From Ornithodoros turicata (Eukaryota > Arthropoda > Arachnida > Ixodida > Argasidae): a stretch of DNA of 64,000 nucleotides. Below, in pieces: positions 35,181 to 48,100 of this stretch (within the stretch, counting starts at the first letter, position 1; every line of letters begins with the position of its first letter). The DNA is taken from NCBI RefSeq assembly GCF_037126465.1, contig NC_088202.1, forward strand, positions 124,448,123-124,512,122, given 5' to 3'. Under the pieces are notes generated by a model. It saw only the letters and a program-made list of their open reading frames with translations. It ran no database searches and was not told the origin of the DNA. Made by a program: the position numbers and the translations under genes.

Positions 35181-38100
35181 TCCCCTGAAATCTACTCCTG
35201 ATCACTTCAAATAGTTGATGAACAAAAAGCCACTAGGCTTTTTGTTCCTTTTCCATTCGAAAGATAAAGAAATTTCATTCATTCAATTTCATAAATTCAA
35301 CTTCGCAAATGACCCCTGAATGCAACAGCCTGTACGTATATAAATACGTGCTCTGCGGAAAAATGATTGAACAACGCTGTGTAATTAAGCACAATTCTGT
35401 CGACAGTGTAAGTTCGTGGTTCTTGCTTGATAAATAGTGCCCACTGTTGTCACAAGATCTTTTAATTCGCGAATTATAGGCACAGGACAAAGCGTGAAAT
35501 GCAGACCTGACTTTGTGTCATTGATTTAGTCCCGAAAGGGATTAATAGCTGTGGCAGTGTGTCTAATCTCCGAAAAGAACTACAATGACTAACTTTTTTC
35601 TCCATAGAGTGTACAATGCGTAGTGAATGGTGTAGTGAGCCACATGTATCAAAGTGTCACAACCCCTTTAAGATTGTTTGATATGACGAAAAGAGCGCCA
35701 AAGAGAAGATGCGGTATAATCAAAGAAAATCATTTACATGGATTCGTCCAGCCAGCCATTAAAATTCATAAAGGGAGGTTTTTTATCTTATTTTTGTGAC
35801 GAACACGGTACGCAAAGGATGTTTGCGTTTCTATTTCTCCGTATACATATATGGCGTCACAAATGTACATTGCGACGTCCTGAAGGATCAGTGAACGCAC
35901 CCACGGTCACATTTCGTATACACAGGCACACTTGCATGTCTGCTCGAGCCTCAAGCACTGGTTCACCCGAATGGTTCACATCTGCGGAACAACTGCGGCG
36001 ATTCTGCTGACCCCAAAGGATAAAATGAGCTCGCATGTGGTGCTAGAACGGTTGAACCTGCTGTGTCGGAACTGGTAAATATATTTGGGAACCCATTAGG
36101 AGCGTGAAATCCTTGACCCTAAAGCGTCGACAGCAAATGCGTTTCACTTGAACTGCGTTAAATTACTGAAGCTTCTTAATTTGAAAACTGCCACTTTTCA
36201 GCGAATTCGTTTTGGTGGTGACGGATGGCGACCGTCTGCTAGACATGTCGCACACGTCATGCTGCGGCTGATTTTCAGCTTTTACTCGCATTATGTCTAA
36301 AAATAGATCAACAGCGTGCTGTGCGTTTCGCTGTGGCATGTATAGCGGAACTGTAAATGGAAAAGGCTAGAGCAGCAGCAGGCAACTGTGCTCCACGGAA
36401 GGGGGGGTGGGGACAAAATAAAAACTCCATAACGTATTTCGATGCGGTAGCGACATAGAGCCATTTGTAGGCATGTCGTGATTACACAATTTCAGCGATC
36501 ACGTGGTGTTGGCCGGCACTGCCAGGTGGCCCTATAAATCTATACGGACGGACTTTCACAGTGGTTGGCCCTATAAAAAAAATATCGCTCCAGTGGATTC
36601 TGTTATGTTAACCTTCGATGTGTACTTATTCGCTGCACAATTAGTCGTGTCCCGGAATTCAAGGCACACACAGAAAAATAACCGTTCTTCGAGAGTTCTT
36701 CATGGTGCAAGAACCTTTCTCTGAACTTTTCATAGTTTCGATAACAAAAGAATGGCTAAGGTTCTCTTGGCGTCCTGTACCCTTACAACAGATGGTGGTG
36801 GTGGTCGCGCTGGTTGGTGGAGCTGCCTGCCGTAGTACAGAACTTAAAACAGGTGGTAGTGGTGGGGTAGGGGTGATGATGAAAGGGTTCGCCATAACTT
36901 AAATCAGAACATCACCTCATTGCACACCGTTCGCCAACCACCATCCCGAGTGACATCGTTCTCTCCCCTTTTGTTGAAAACAGGAGCTAGGCGTACGCCT
37001 TCTTTGTGACAATTACGTAGCATTCCCGCAAAAAAAGTTACGTTTTAAGGGTGTGCTTTTGAAGGGCCTTTTAAAGGTGAAAAATACGGACAAGCCGAAG
37101 TTCTTTCACGAACGGTTATTTGTCTCTGTGATACCGAACATATAGGTACGAATCATGAGAAAGTTCTCAAATGCCGCTACGATTTGTAAAGTCAGCGCAA
37201 GTTGAGGCTTATCCGGTTTCATTTTTGCTTTAGCCATTTATTTATTTCTTATTTTCTCCGATTTATTAAATTGTATTTCAGTCACACGGAGGAAAGCCTT
37301 CTTCACGTAGGGGGAACTACAGAATCCAACAGCAGCGTGGCAAGTGCGAACCAAAAAGCTAACGTTTGGGAATTGTTGTGGACATCCTTTTGCCCACGAG
37401 ATCCAAAGCCTCCATTTGATTTCCTGTCGAAGTTACGCAAGAACGTAACTAAGGAAACTAACGAAGGAACGTATTACTTCAAGTATCCCTTGCATGACGA
37501 ACCCTCTCAAGTATCCCTCTTGAACGCCGCGCCAATGTGACACGTCCTTGTGTGACTGTCCTTGTGTGACACGTCCCTGGCACTAAGACCTCGCTGCGTT
37601 ATCGACGCCACTGTCAGTGACGTCTTCGAACGGCAACTTACTCATTATACTCACGCTACAGCTTGATCATGTGCATGTCCTCATGTCAGGTTTACATAGT
37701 GCAATAATCATCCACTAAGTCTCACCGTTACACCCCAGTAGACGTTCATGCAATCCTGGAAAGCGTAAGTCATGCAACATTCTTGCACTGAGCCTTTTCC
37801 TCGTACGCATCCTCTTCACATTATTACCTGCCTTGTCGTCTGTATCCAAAATTGGGGCCCGCTGAACGCTGGTATCGACACTTTCATGCGTAACGTGCGC
37901 GTCCATGCAACAACGTAGTACAGGCCCAGCCTCGCTCGAGTTCTTCAGCTTTCTTGCAGACGACTTAAGCTACGGAGCTCTTAGCATCTGGACAAAGACT
38001 GTAATGAGGGTTGTTTTAGAAGGCCCGTTATTCTCCAGCTGTTCCCTAACAGTGGATCCTTATCCAAGAGTGTGACTCAGAAAAGTGTCCCAGACGTTTC

Positions 38101-40954
38101 GCGTCGAAAGGCTGCTTCCAAGGGCTGATTAACACGATGATGGCGTTTGTATCTCTTATTGTCTAAGGTTGCAGAGGCACCGAGCCTATTGTAGCGATGG
38201 TCACCGGACGTAAATCCACAATGAAGAAGGAGAGTGTGGCCTTGATCGAAGAGGGAACAAACGTCAAATCAATCATGCACCGATATATGTGGAACAACAC
38301 GCGCATTAGAAGGTTATCCGACCACGTCTTCGGGACGGATGAACCGTAAGAAAATATTAATTCGCGGTACTTTTCCTACTTTTCACAACACAACAGTAAA
38401 TATATTAACGTAACTTTAAAGTTTTGAAAGGCATTCTTCCTTCGAGCTCCGGGAAAACCATCTATGCAACACCTTATCGCGAATGTTTTTGTACAGCCAA
38501 CATTTCGCCGACTTCCCTCGGAGGTCGCGGGGGCCTCCCAGGGAGCCAGCCATATACCGAGGTATAGCATATGCTGGCCAAATAAAGAGCGCTCCCGCGA
38601 GGGTCATTTTTCTTACCTGTCGCAGTGGTCAGTGAGTGGCCATCTCCTCAGAACTCGCGACAGTAAAACTGCGGGTGCAGCGCGGACTTCTGCCTGCACC
38701 GAACAATAGAGTTTCAAGGCCGCAGGTAGCCCTAACGACGGAACCCATTTTCTTAATGAGCCGAACTTTCCGTAATGAAGTTGCCTGCCTGGACTCTTCA
38801 CCTGCCCCGCAAACCATTCTCGCTCTGGTGGCATGGTTTAACGGACGGGCGGATTTTGTATCCGGTGTATACCGCGGTCACGGAAATTTGGTCTCCTGTC
38901 TTCTTTGGATTGTACGTTCCTAAGGTAAGGAAACTGGGGGAGTGATTGCCGATGGTCGTCGGATATTACTGTCGGAGTTGTTGTGATCACTTCTGTTTGT
39001 TGGGATGAGTGCACCGCCACCGACAAGTCTTGATTGTCCTTCGTGGCCACCCATTTTTTTTAGTGATGATATGCAAGTGTACTGAAAAGTTGTCAGACGC
39101 GAGTGGCATTATCTGCTGGTAACATTAAAGTGCGCATTGGGAGTGCGTCATGCATTACGTCGCAAAGCTCTACAAGGCATGCCCACATCACTATCAGGGA
39201 AATTAGATCATTCTATAGGCTGGTGACACCGTAGGGTGTTTACAGCTTGTTTCATAATATAGACACCATTATTTACCTTTCGCAGGATACGGTGTTTTCG
39301 TACGTGTGCCTCCCTGAAGGGAGTACCATATGTGGATATAAATACAGATAACTCGAACCCGGTACTACAATATGTATCATCATTCGCGATCCAATGTTGT
39401 TGAAAGTATTACATATCGCCGAAAAAATCGCAGCGTGCACACCTATGTCAACTTGAACTTGGTCGCGTTCACACGGGAATCACACAGAAATTCCCCAATA
39501 GTTTATTTATTTTGTTCGCTAAAGGTTTAATTATGGAGTTTGAGTTGGAATTAGGAAAGACAAATATGGAGAAAGGTTTAATTATCATTATCCCCATTGT
39601 GATGCGTCGTTGTCAAAGCTGGAACGATGTCCTCTTTCCATGTAAAGAGTGAGGAGAAAAAGACAACAAAGACGTGTCATACGTTACATAAGCGGAATGT
39701 CTATGGAATGGGCAGAAGACAAATAAAACGAAGTTTGTGGTTCCACAAGTGTGCAGCCTGCCACTGCACGGCAGTGCTGCCCAAGCGATTCAGTGTTCTC
39801 CTAAATTCCTGCAGCTCCAGTGTTCCGGTAGCTCTTCACCTGAGGGTTCTGCTTCAATTCCGCGCCACCGTATCGCCAGATGAATTTTCCCACTTTATAT
39901 ACACGATATATGTACACGATATCTGCTGTTGTAATTCGCGGGTATCTTATGATTCATCGCTCACGCTTATAATTGTACAGCTTCAGAAAAAATGTTCACG
40001 AAACCAAACAGGCGGCGACAAGAATGAAAAGACCTCTAATCCGTAACTCAATTGCTGAACTGTGAGCCCTCTCCTTCCAGAGGGTCCGTGTAAAGAAGCA
40101 GCAGAAAGAAAGCAGGAAGCCTCTCTATATACACTTACATATCTCATGCGTGTAGGCACACTGAAGGATGACACCCCGATTACGGGTAACACTTCTTTCG
40201 AAAAGCGAGATACAACCGCAGAAAAATGTACATTCGGGGCGAGCACACAGGTTGTGAAAAGAAGCGAAGAAAAATGGGAAGAAAGGGACGAGCAAAACAC
40301 ATTTTCAGTAGGCACAACACATAGGCGGCAGAATATCTTTGGGTAGCTCTGCTGTCTCCAGTTCTTCCACATATGCGCGAACCGCTGAACAAGTCAGCAG
40401 ACCCCATAAATCATACTCACAATAACCCCGCATTCATTGTGAGCGAAATTTCCAGACTAAAATGGGGAAAAAAGGGAAGGCGCGGAGCCCTCATGCAGCG
40501 GCGGATATGAGAGCTCGCGTGTGTACATTTTGCAGGTTCTGAAACGCGTTTCACGGTGGCTTAGATCTGCTCCTATACCAGCGAAAGTTCCTCGTGATAC
40601 ACCTGTGCAAATGGATCCTTATGGGTGTGCTGTATGGAACATGGACTTTAACGGCCACTCTGGTACAGTAAGGCTGCATGTTGCCATTTGCCTTGCACGT
40701 TATTGTGATTTTAATCAGGAGTATGCTGAAGCTTGCTGGTGTCACGTCTTTACAATGTTAAGTTTTCGATTCCTCCAGTTTTAGAGAGAGAGAGAAATAC
40801 ATGATGACGATGATATGGGGATGAAGCGTTTTAGAAGCGTCAGTTATCGTCTTGTATCCTTAACAGTTGCGCTTCGTTTTCAATGTTGAGTATATTTGTG
40901 ATTCTGTGAATAATCGCTACATAAATGAAGAACAACAACTTTTTTTTTAATATG
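35181..40954. other. Upstream DNA; one unsupported frame
   Basis: After TATTTCAG at about 37274-37281 a frame stays open to 37540 and includes NVTKETNEGTYYFKYPL. It could be a terminal exon but has no recognised family and no partner exon. (GGT)n-like sequence lies at 36793-36830. GTGGCCCTATAAA is repeated near 36525 and 36563. Nothing else was supported. Confidence 0.3.
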
Positions 40955-41030
40955 AGAAATGGGGAGTTTCATCGCCAGGGGCAATACTCTACCCCATCGC
41001 TGATGGTGATGTGGGGAATGAAATAATGAC
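40955..41030 (-). repeat. LINE 3' UTR fragment, same family as 29.4 kb
   Basis: On the plus strand ATGGGGAGTTTCATCGCC (from 40969 backwards to about 40959) and ACTCTACCCCA match 29428-29463. The stem ATCGCC/GGCAAT (40971-40976 with 40980-40985) is retained, and AACAACAACTTT at 40931-40942 is the TTG tail on the minus strand. Confidence 0.6.
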
Positions 41031-42867
41031 AATGACTCGTTAACATTATAAACCTGATATACGTCAGGCGAATGTGAGTGATCACAGTAACCTTTCCGTT
41101 TATTCTACTAGCGACAGCAAAGTGTCGACATTCGGATAAAACTATATTGGAGACATAAGCGCTATACGACATTCTTATACTTCTAACTTCGAATCCGGTT
41201 ACCCAATCAGGGTGATTTGATATCAGAAACGGAAATCGAATTGTTATGAACACAGAGCTATCTCCACATCGTTCAGGCAGGCACTTTATTTGTCGATCAA
41301 ATCAGACATTTCTTCGCGCAGCCGGGCTATATATGGGAGCTTGCTTGTCCCTTTTCCTTATTCTCTTCCTGTCTACTCTTTCCGTTCATTAAGAAGCATT
41401 CTCCCTGAATCTCTGGACATTCCACGCCCTACTGCCGCTTGATGCATGGCTGTAAATCCATCAAGTTCTGTAAGGAGACCCAGGGTATAGGAGCGATGGA
41501 GGTACCAAGCTACACAGTCGGGTGCTCTGGACAGGCCGACGCCAGCGTCCGTCCGCATTGGCTGGCCCCACGGACACCGGCATCATTGGCGGCATTCTTT
41601 CCGGCTACTTTGGCTCCGGGTCCCGGTTTGCTGATCGATGACTGCAATTAAAGGGCTTGCCCGTGCGAGTTAACAAGGCGAGAATGACATAACCTTCCTC
41701 TGTCGCCTTTCTTCCCCTTTTGTCTTTCGCGCTGTCTATTGTTTGTCCGGCGTGGTGGTGCATTTCGGAAACGAACATATTGATTAATCGATTCACCTCG
41801 GATACATTTTATGCGCCGGATCGTGCAAACTGCGAAAAGCTATCGGATGATTCATGCTCGTACCTCGTGCAAATGGAAATTTTGGATGATCCCGATAAAC
41901 AAACCTAACGGGCCGCAGGAAGTACTGCCCCCCTGGCAACGTTTGGACAACGCGGGGAATTTAATATGCCGTATTATTTATTATGCTATATTATTAATAT
42001 AATATGGATCGTGGATACTTTAGAAATGGCGGTTCCGGATGCGATATTTTCCATATTGAATATTTACGGATATTCTATTTTGTATGCAAATACCTCTTTT
42101 TGCGCGTGCCCAAAAGCGCGTGTGCGTGGGAGGGGAAGGGGGAGGTCCTCCTCCACCAAACGTCTGCCCTAACCTACTTTTCAGCACTCATAGTGACACA
42201 TCCCCATTTACTAATTATATTCCACCCACTGATTTTTCCAGCAGACGTTAGCTACGGCTCCTCACTCGTTCACGTATATACGCGTCAACTATACGGCAAC
42301 TTTCTTTCGTTCTTCTTCTTCTTCATTTCATGCATAAATGGTGTAAGACATCCTAAGCGTGATGGTTAATTGGTGGCGACAACAAAGACTATAATGATAA
42401 TTGGATGCTTTATAAGTACAGCGCATTAGATTAGTTTAGCAAAAGAAAAAAAAAAGCTTCCTTGTAATCTTAGCGAATTACACTGTGGCTGCGGCTGCAT
42501 GATCACTAATTCAAGATATAAGAAAGTCCATTCGCTTGCAAAGCGTGTATGTTGTTATGAGGTTTGGAAATGTGTTCCAAGATGTTTTAAGATCCCACAA
42601 TGCTAATTTTCCTCATTTGCGCGTTGTTGTTTTCCGCGGGGTTCAGCAGCTGGCACCTCGCAGCAGCTGTTGAGATGAAGACAATCGTTGGAGAATTTAA
42701 CACGCAGTGACAGATTACGCAGTGAACTATGTAAAGGTGGCACGGCGTTAAAAAAAAAATCGTGCCCCGCCACGGCCCCCTCCATCAACGATAAATGAGC
42801 AAGTTATGTGGCGTCAAAAAGGGTGAAGCTTTTTACTCTAGCTTTTGTTAAAAGTGAAATAACATGA
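41031..42867. other. Upstream DNA, nothing recognised
   Basis: AT-rich, with an AT palindrome near 41986-42005. No gene or shared repeat was noticed. Confidence 0.4.
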
Positions 42868-43037
42868 GAGAACTGATGTTCTGATGCTGGAACAACATAG
42901 AAGGAACAATTACATACTAAGCCTCAAGTTGCCTAAGAAATTAACCATGAAAGATCAAAGTCACTGAAAAGGTTAGCCAGCTGTAGGACTCAAACCCACA
43001 TCTTGTGGATTACCGGTCCAGGGCTCATCTTTCATAG
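42868..43037 (-). mobile_element. SINE family B with tRNA-like head
   Basis: On the minus strand from 43037: AGCCCTGGACCGGTAATCC, then the B-box GGTTTGAGTCC (about 42986-42996), GGCTAACCTTTTC, and a body reaching TTGTTCCAGCATCAGAACAT at the low-coordinate end. The 3' half is shared with 19760-19850 and 28190-28312. A tRNA-derived Pol III promoter is inferred. Confidence 0.6.
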
Positions 43038-43404
43038 TGAAATAACGTCTTGCTAGTGCGCGCGGTGTCCCAAAAGGGACGAACTCGCAGCGTGGTGACA
43101 TTTTCTTGGCCAAAATTTTGGCCAGTCAAGTCAGCATCTACTCTATGGGCACAAATGTTTTATTTGTCTGGCGTGCTTCTACTTACTGGTGCACAACGTA
43201 TGTACCGGTTGGCCATTAAATTAATGTTATGCGCTACAAAAGCCCTAGATTTCGAATAAGCAGGTTTGTGGCCTGCATGTTTCGCGGCGCTCACCGAACG
43301 AAATGTGACTATTCGCTCAGCACAAGAGGCTGTGAACTGCAGCTTCAAAATCCAATTAGCGAATATGCTCAAGTGGCGAAGACGTTCTAGCGAATTACAG
43401 CGCT

Positions 43405-43495
43405 GGCCGTTGGTTGGTTGGTTGGTTGGTTTTAAGGAAAAAATAAAATGGAGATTTTGGCCTCACTAATGTGAGGCCCGCAGCTCCGCAGCGCT
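43405..43495 (-). repeat. (AATC)n-type family, variant with (GGTT)n tail
   Basis: GGTTGGTTGGTTGGTT at 43411-43430 is followed by an A-rich spacer, ATGGAGATT, and the stem GGCCTCAC/GTGAGGCC (43459-43466 with 43471-43478, loop TAAT), then CAGCTCC. The placement and outer GGAG/CTCC are as in the other copies; the stem bases are entirely different. Confidence 0.55.
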
Positions 43496-43952
43496 GGCCG
43501 TAATACATTTCGCTGCCATGATTCATGCGCAGGTAGTTCCGAGTACGGACTATCTTGATTTATCAGCCTATATAGAGGTGACAAACTGCTTCTATACTGA
43601 TTTTGACTATCTGTTTTCATATCCGGGGCTACAAAGTCAGTAAGTTTCGTTTAACATTATTTTGCTCTTCCGTAAATATGTTAGGTCACTTCTTCATACG
43701 AAATAAATATCTGTAACGAAGGAGGGATAAATGAATAAGCACCACATTTTTTGTCGAAACGAGAAGAACGCTTTACGCAATTAATTAGTTTAGTTTATTC
43801 ACTTAATTAAGAACGTTTTAAAGTGAAACCTTCGTGAGCACCTGTGTGTTTGCATCCCTATAGCGCAAATATTGACAGGGCATGCATATTCTGCCAAATA
43901 CATTGCTCAATATGTCCTATATATACGTCCGAGCATTTTGTCACAAACATGC

Positions 43953-44295
43953 ATCGATTGATTGATTGAGATATAAACAATCTGAAGATGTGAGACCCGA
44001 CAAAGTAGGGTCAGGCTACTCCGGTACTCGTGAATAGGAAAGAAAGTATAGAAAAACCAATTTCAAGATTACCAATAGGCATTTAAAAAAGCAGAAAATC
44101 CACGCAAAAAAAAAAATAAAAAAACAAGCAGGGTCCACCTGATGAATGAGTCCAGTAAATGAAATGAGAGTTCAAATGAACGTAGGTTAAATAAACCAAT
44201 AACCCTCATCACGCTGCACGATGCACTCTGTCCTCAAGAGAGTAGCCGGGAAACACGGAGACATCAGAGGGCGTAGAGAAGGTCACATGACTTCA
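43953..44295 (-). mobile_element. (AATC)n-tail retroelement, copy 3
   Basis: GATTGATTGATTGA near 43956-43970, GATGTGA, the stem GACCC/GGGTC (43994-43998 with 44008-44012), GGCTACTCCGGTACTCG, then after about 170 bp TGCACGATGCACTCTG and GTAGAGAAGGTCACAT, shared with 28735-28808. This is the longest alignable copy after 28.4 kb. Confidence 0.65.
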
Positions 44296-45054
44296 AAAAT
44301 TCCATAACCGCGTGTACATGCATATTCCTCGCTGCATGTATATACAGGTGGAGCCGTCGTGCCACCAATATGGCACAGAATCCTGTTCATATTTTCCACA
44401 GCCGCTGACACGCGCGTGAAGAGATTGGATATATAATTTTTTCCCCCCTCTCTGCGTCTCCAACGCATAGATAGACCTACACGTATACCCTCTTGCTCCT
44501 GCTATAGATTGGCGTTACATGCGGGAACGATGCAAGGTCTGCGTTATCGATTTCGCATACAGAATGAGGTTGGTTGGTAACGGGATTGCGTGAGAGCCAC
44601 AGCGAACGCGCTCGTTCTATGTCCTCGATTCCCGAACGGCAAAGAAGAAAAGCAATCGATCGCTGCGCGAATTGGGCGTGAAGTCTTTCGCTTTCTCTCT
44701 CTCTCTTCTTTTCTTTTTTTCTCTTGTCGTGTTCTTTTTAGCGATGTTGTTGTTGCCGCGGCAGAGGCCTTGCTTCATAAATGGGAATGTCGGTGGGGAA
44801 ATGATGCACTTGCTTTAGTGAATGGCAGAAAGCTGCCAACTGGTCCCCAACAGAAGCAGGTTGTAATGATTTGCGAATCGACGTTCGCGGGTATACACGT
44901 GCGAAACTGTTTCCTTTTATTGAGCCTCTCCGTTGTGCAGCATATAATACCGGCTTGTAAAGTATTTATGCTTGTGTCGAACAAGATATCGATGTGGGTG
45001 AGTTTTGTATCCAGTAGTTTCTTAAGCGCAAGGAAGCAACTTCGTTATTTATGT

Positions 45055-45140
45055 ATTTGTTTTATTTATTTATTTATTGACACCCCAAAGGTCCTAGGAA
45101 GGGCAATGGGGGAGGGCATAGAAGCTCAGTGTAGTGACCT
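45055..45140 (-). repeat. Retroelement 3' fragment with (AAAT)n tail
   Basis: TTTATTTATTTATTTATT at 45061-45078 is followed by GACACCCCAAAGGTCCTAGG and AGGGCAATGGGGG. Placement is like the 51.6-kb and reverse 59.9-kb copies, but the hairpin is not clearly preserved. The open frame running through 44590-45156 has no recognised domain. Confidence 0.4.
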
Positions 45141-48100
45141 ATCGAACGAAAAATAAACAGGAGGCAAGGGCGCGCCTCCCTATAGCGAAGCCGAAACTTC
45201 GGAGTTGCCACCGTTAACTTGACGAGGCACATCTAAAAATCATTGTCTTTATTAATTGTTTATAAGAACGCATACGTCAACCTGTTACCGGTCCAACAAG
45301 CAGCGCGTGCCCCCGATTACATATTTCTGTTTCTTCTGACCTGTGGAAAGTGTCGGTTGTGCGTGGTTCAGTATATAAAGTCTTACAACAGCCGCAGTCA
45401 AAATAAAGAAGCTTCATACCTTAGAGGACACGGTAATATTGCAAGAATGGAATTAAACGATAAAGGGTGAAGTAACGCAATTGGATTCAAACTTGTCCCG
45501 GCTGATTTTCTGTCAAGTTCGCTGGAACACAACTCGTGTATATAGTGCGTATATCGTGAGACACAAAGCGCAAAGAAACAGGACACTGACGCATGCAGTT
45601 TTGAATTATTAGATAAGGTGAGCAGGTATAATTAGATTACGATTACCATTTGTAATTTGATCCATGAGAAAGAAGAAGAACTATATATACACTGCACAAC
45701 GTTTTACTATATACGGGTAAACTATATAGGTCCCAGATAAGGGACCTTCATCCGTCTCGCTCGTTTGTCGCTAAAACGCATTTTTAGCACGTTGTACGTA
45801 ATCCGCGCAAGTGAATAACTCTAAACGTTAGCCTAATCTAGTCTGTCCGTACCGACCGCTGCTTAAAATAATGGAGCTGTAATTTATAAGCGCAATGAGT
45901 GCGCGTATCCTCCGGGCAACTCGCATTAATATCCCGCGACAGGGAATGCAGGCGCCTCCAAGACTTGCTCTAATAATAATAACAATAATGATAAAGAAAA
46001 ACGTAGATACATAGCGCAAAACGCAGCCCCCGAGAAAAATGGTGCTTGAAAACACAGAAACAGGAAACCGGGAACGCTTTTACAGGAAACTGGAGGGACA
46101 TGCTGCGCCTGAGCCATCCCATCGTGTACATACTCAAGTGCAGTGGCCCAGACAGGTCCTGGGAAGCCATTTCTCATAGGCGTCTCTCGGAGGCAGATAA
46201 CTAATGAAGTTATCTTCCTACAAGGGGTCGTGTTTCCAACATTTGCGGAGCAGAGAGTAAATTGGTTGCGTGAACTTGCTACCGGTGTGTTTGTTTCAGT
46301 GAGAATGTTAATGGATAAGAAAATTGGATAAGATTCAGATGACGCGTGACCTCGAACCCTGCTTCATGTCTTAGCATGTCGTCGGGGCTATCGGAGATGT
46401 ACCATGAGTGGTATAGGAGATATTGTCAATGGTATAAAAGACTTATTTTGTGACACATAATTATCGGCTACATTTATAGCTCACTTTACGTGTATATAGC
46501 TGCCCTGAGGATGTCTTGTTACTTTCAATTACACAAGCTCGCTAGGCATGATGTCATATTTTCGGCACCCCTCTTTGCAATATGATGGAGTATATGTGGT
46601 CGATGAGTCATCTATTAATTCCCCTTGTAGGTGATACGTCACTTCATATCTTCAGATATCTATTAATTCGAACAAGTTGTTCGTCATTTATATTATCGTG
46701 GACGTACATTAGAGCATGTTATTTAATATTACTATTATTACCATATATATTGCCTTGTTGTACTGACTTTACCCACCTTATGCGTCAAACTCCTCCCTAT
46801 AAAATCCTACGTCTCCCTATTCCTGCTATTTGTAATGTCCTGTAGATCAGCCGAAATTCGGCTTCAGTATGTGTACCGCGTACCTGTTTTCCAATCGGAA
46901 GAATAAGAATGATTCAACAAGAAGCGAGCACGACTTCCCCAACATGGCTCGTGCACGTCAACCGCCGTACCCCCGCTGCGCCCCGTACAAGAGTCGCCCC
47001 GTATAGTGGTTGGGCAAAAGCTCGTCATAATTACGTCACCACGATTCGCTACCCGCTCCATAAAGGCACACAGAGGGGCGGCCGATGATTTCACCTTCCG
47101 GCCCATGCAGGCGTTGTATTTTTCTCGCACCGCATGGTTCTTGCACCATGCCGAGAGATCCCCCGTATTACAACCAGGGGTTCGATTCAATAGAGCGTGC
47201 CAGGCAGCAATGGCCTTTTTTTTCTCCGGCCTTCGTTTGGTGGCGGCAGACATATAGCGTAACGCTTTGAGAATGACTTCCATTAATAGCTGTGCGGTCT
47301 CAGGAAGGCTATACCGCTTCGTGTGCAGTTCGTATTTGAAGAAACATGCGGTTGTGATGCTAATGAGCCGTGATTGTGTAATCACTGGTAAGCAGAAGCT
47401 TTCCCAGCCACGGGGGGGCTCCTATACAGTGGGGTCTGCTGGCGGATCGGTTATATACGTGTTTAAAAACAAACATTAACAACAAAACAGTTTACAAACA
47501 ACTGTTTGGCATTAATTTATGCTCATGAGAACATTTGCAACTGTGAAATTGATTTCCCTTCCATTCGTTAAGTTATATGTGAAAGCGAGCCCTATAGTAT
47601 AGGATTACTATTTGGCGTTTACTTATACCAAGGAAACTTGCGTAATCTAGGTAGCCTCAAAGCTCAGAAAGATTCTCCTGTTCAATGACAGATGAAAACA
47701 AAAGGAAAGACGGAAAGGCGGTTGCACTTGTGTGGAACACCGAGAAAAGGCGACCACATTTGGTGTTCCACATATCATAGCACCAGGCCCATTGGGAAGG
47801 AGGAGAATGGGAGAGTGTTTGATGGCTTTACTGGATGATTTCAGACATGCACCTGGCTCGTCTCATATAAGTCCATGCGTGTTGAGGTTGGGTGCGCGAC
47901 CCTCGTTACGGACGCTCTTGTTGCACACAGTTTTTCCCAATACAAGGAACATAACATTTACAATACCGAGCGACATTATTTGCATTAAGAGCCAAGGTAA
48001 TTTTCACATTCAGTAATATTTGTGTTGCGTATAGCAGTGCTTCACTTTGCAATGTGGCAGCTTCATGTCAGATAATTGTAGATGAAAGACGGCAAACTGG

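Noticed and set aside
38205..38350. Short frame with VTGRKSTMKKESVALIEEG, reminiscent of a transposase helix-turn-helix
   Set aside because: About 50 residues only, no further transposase domain, and the similarity is too vague to call.
28448..43970. TGATTGATTGAT strings as Hox/Exd sites
   Set aside because: Those at 28448-28466 and 43956-43970 are the (GATT)n tails of a dispersed retroelement, so they give no evidence for Hox regulation.
44590..45156. 188-codon plus-strand frame
   Set aside because: Hydrophobic stretches come from T-rich simple sequence, the end runs through a (TTTA)n retroelement tail, and no domain is recognised.
46837..46852. mir-10-like sequence (CCTGTAGATC)
   Set aside because: The match stops after ten bases, the rest of the mature miR-10 is absent, and no precursor fold is evident.
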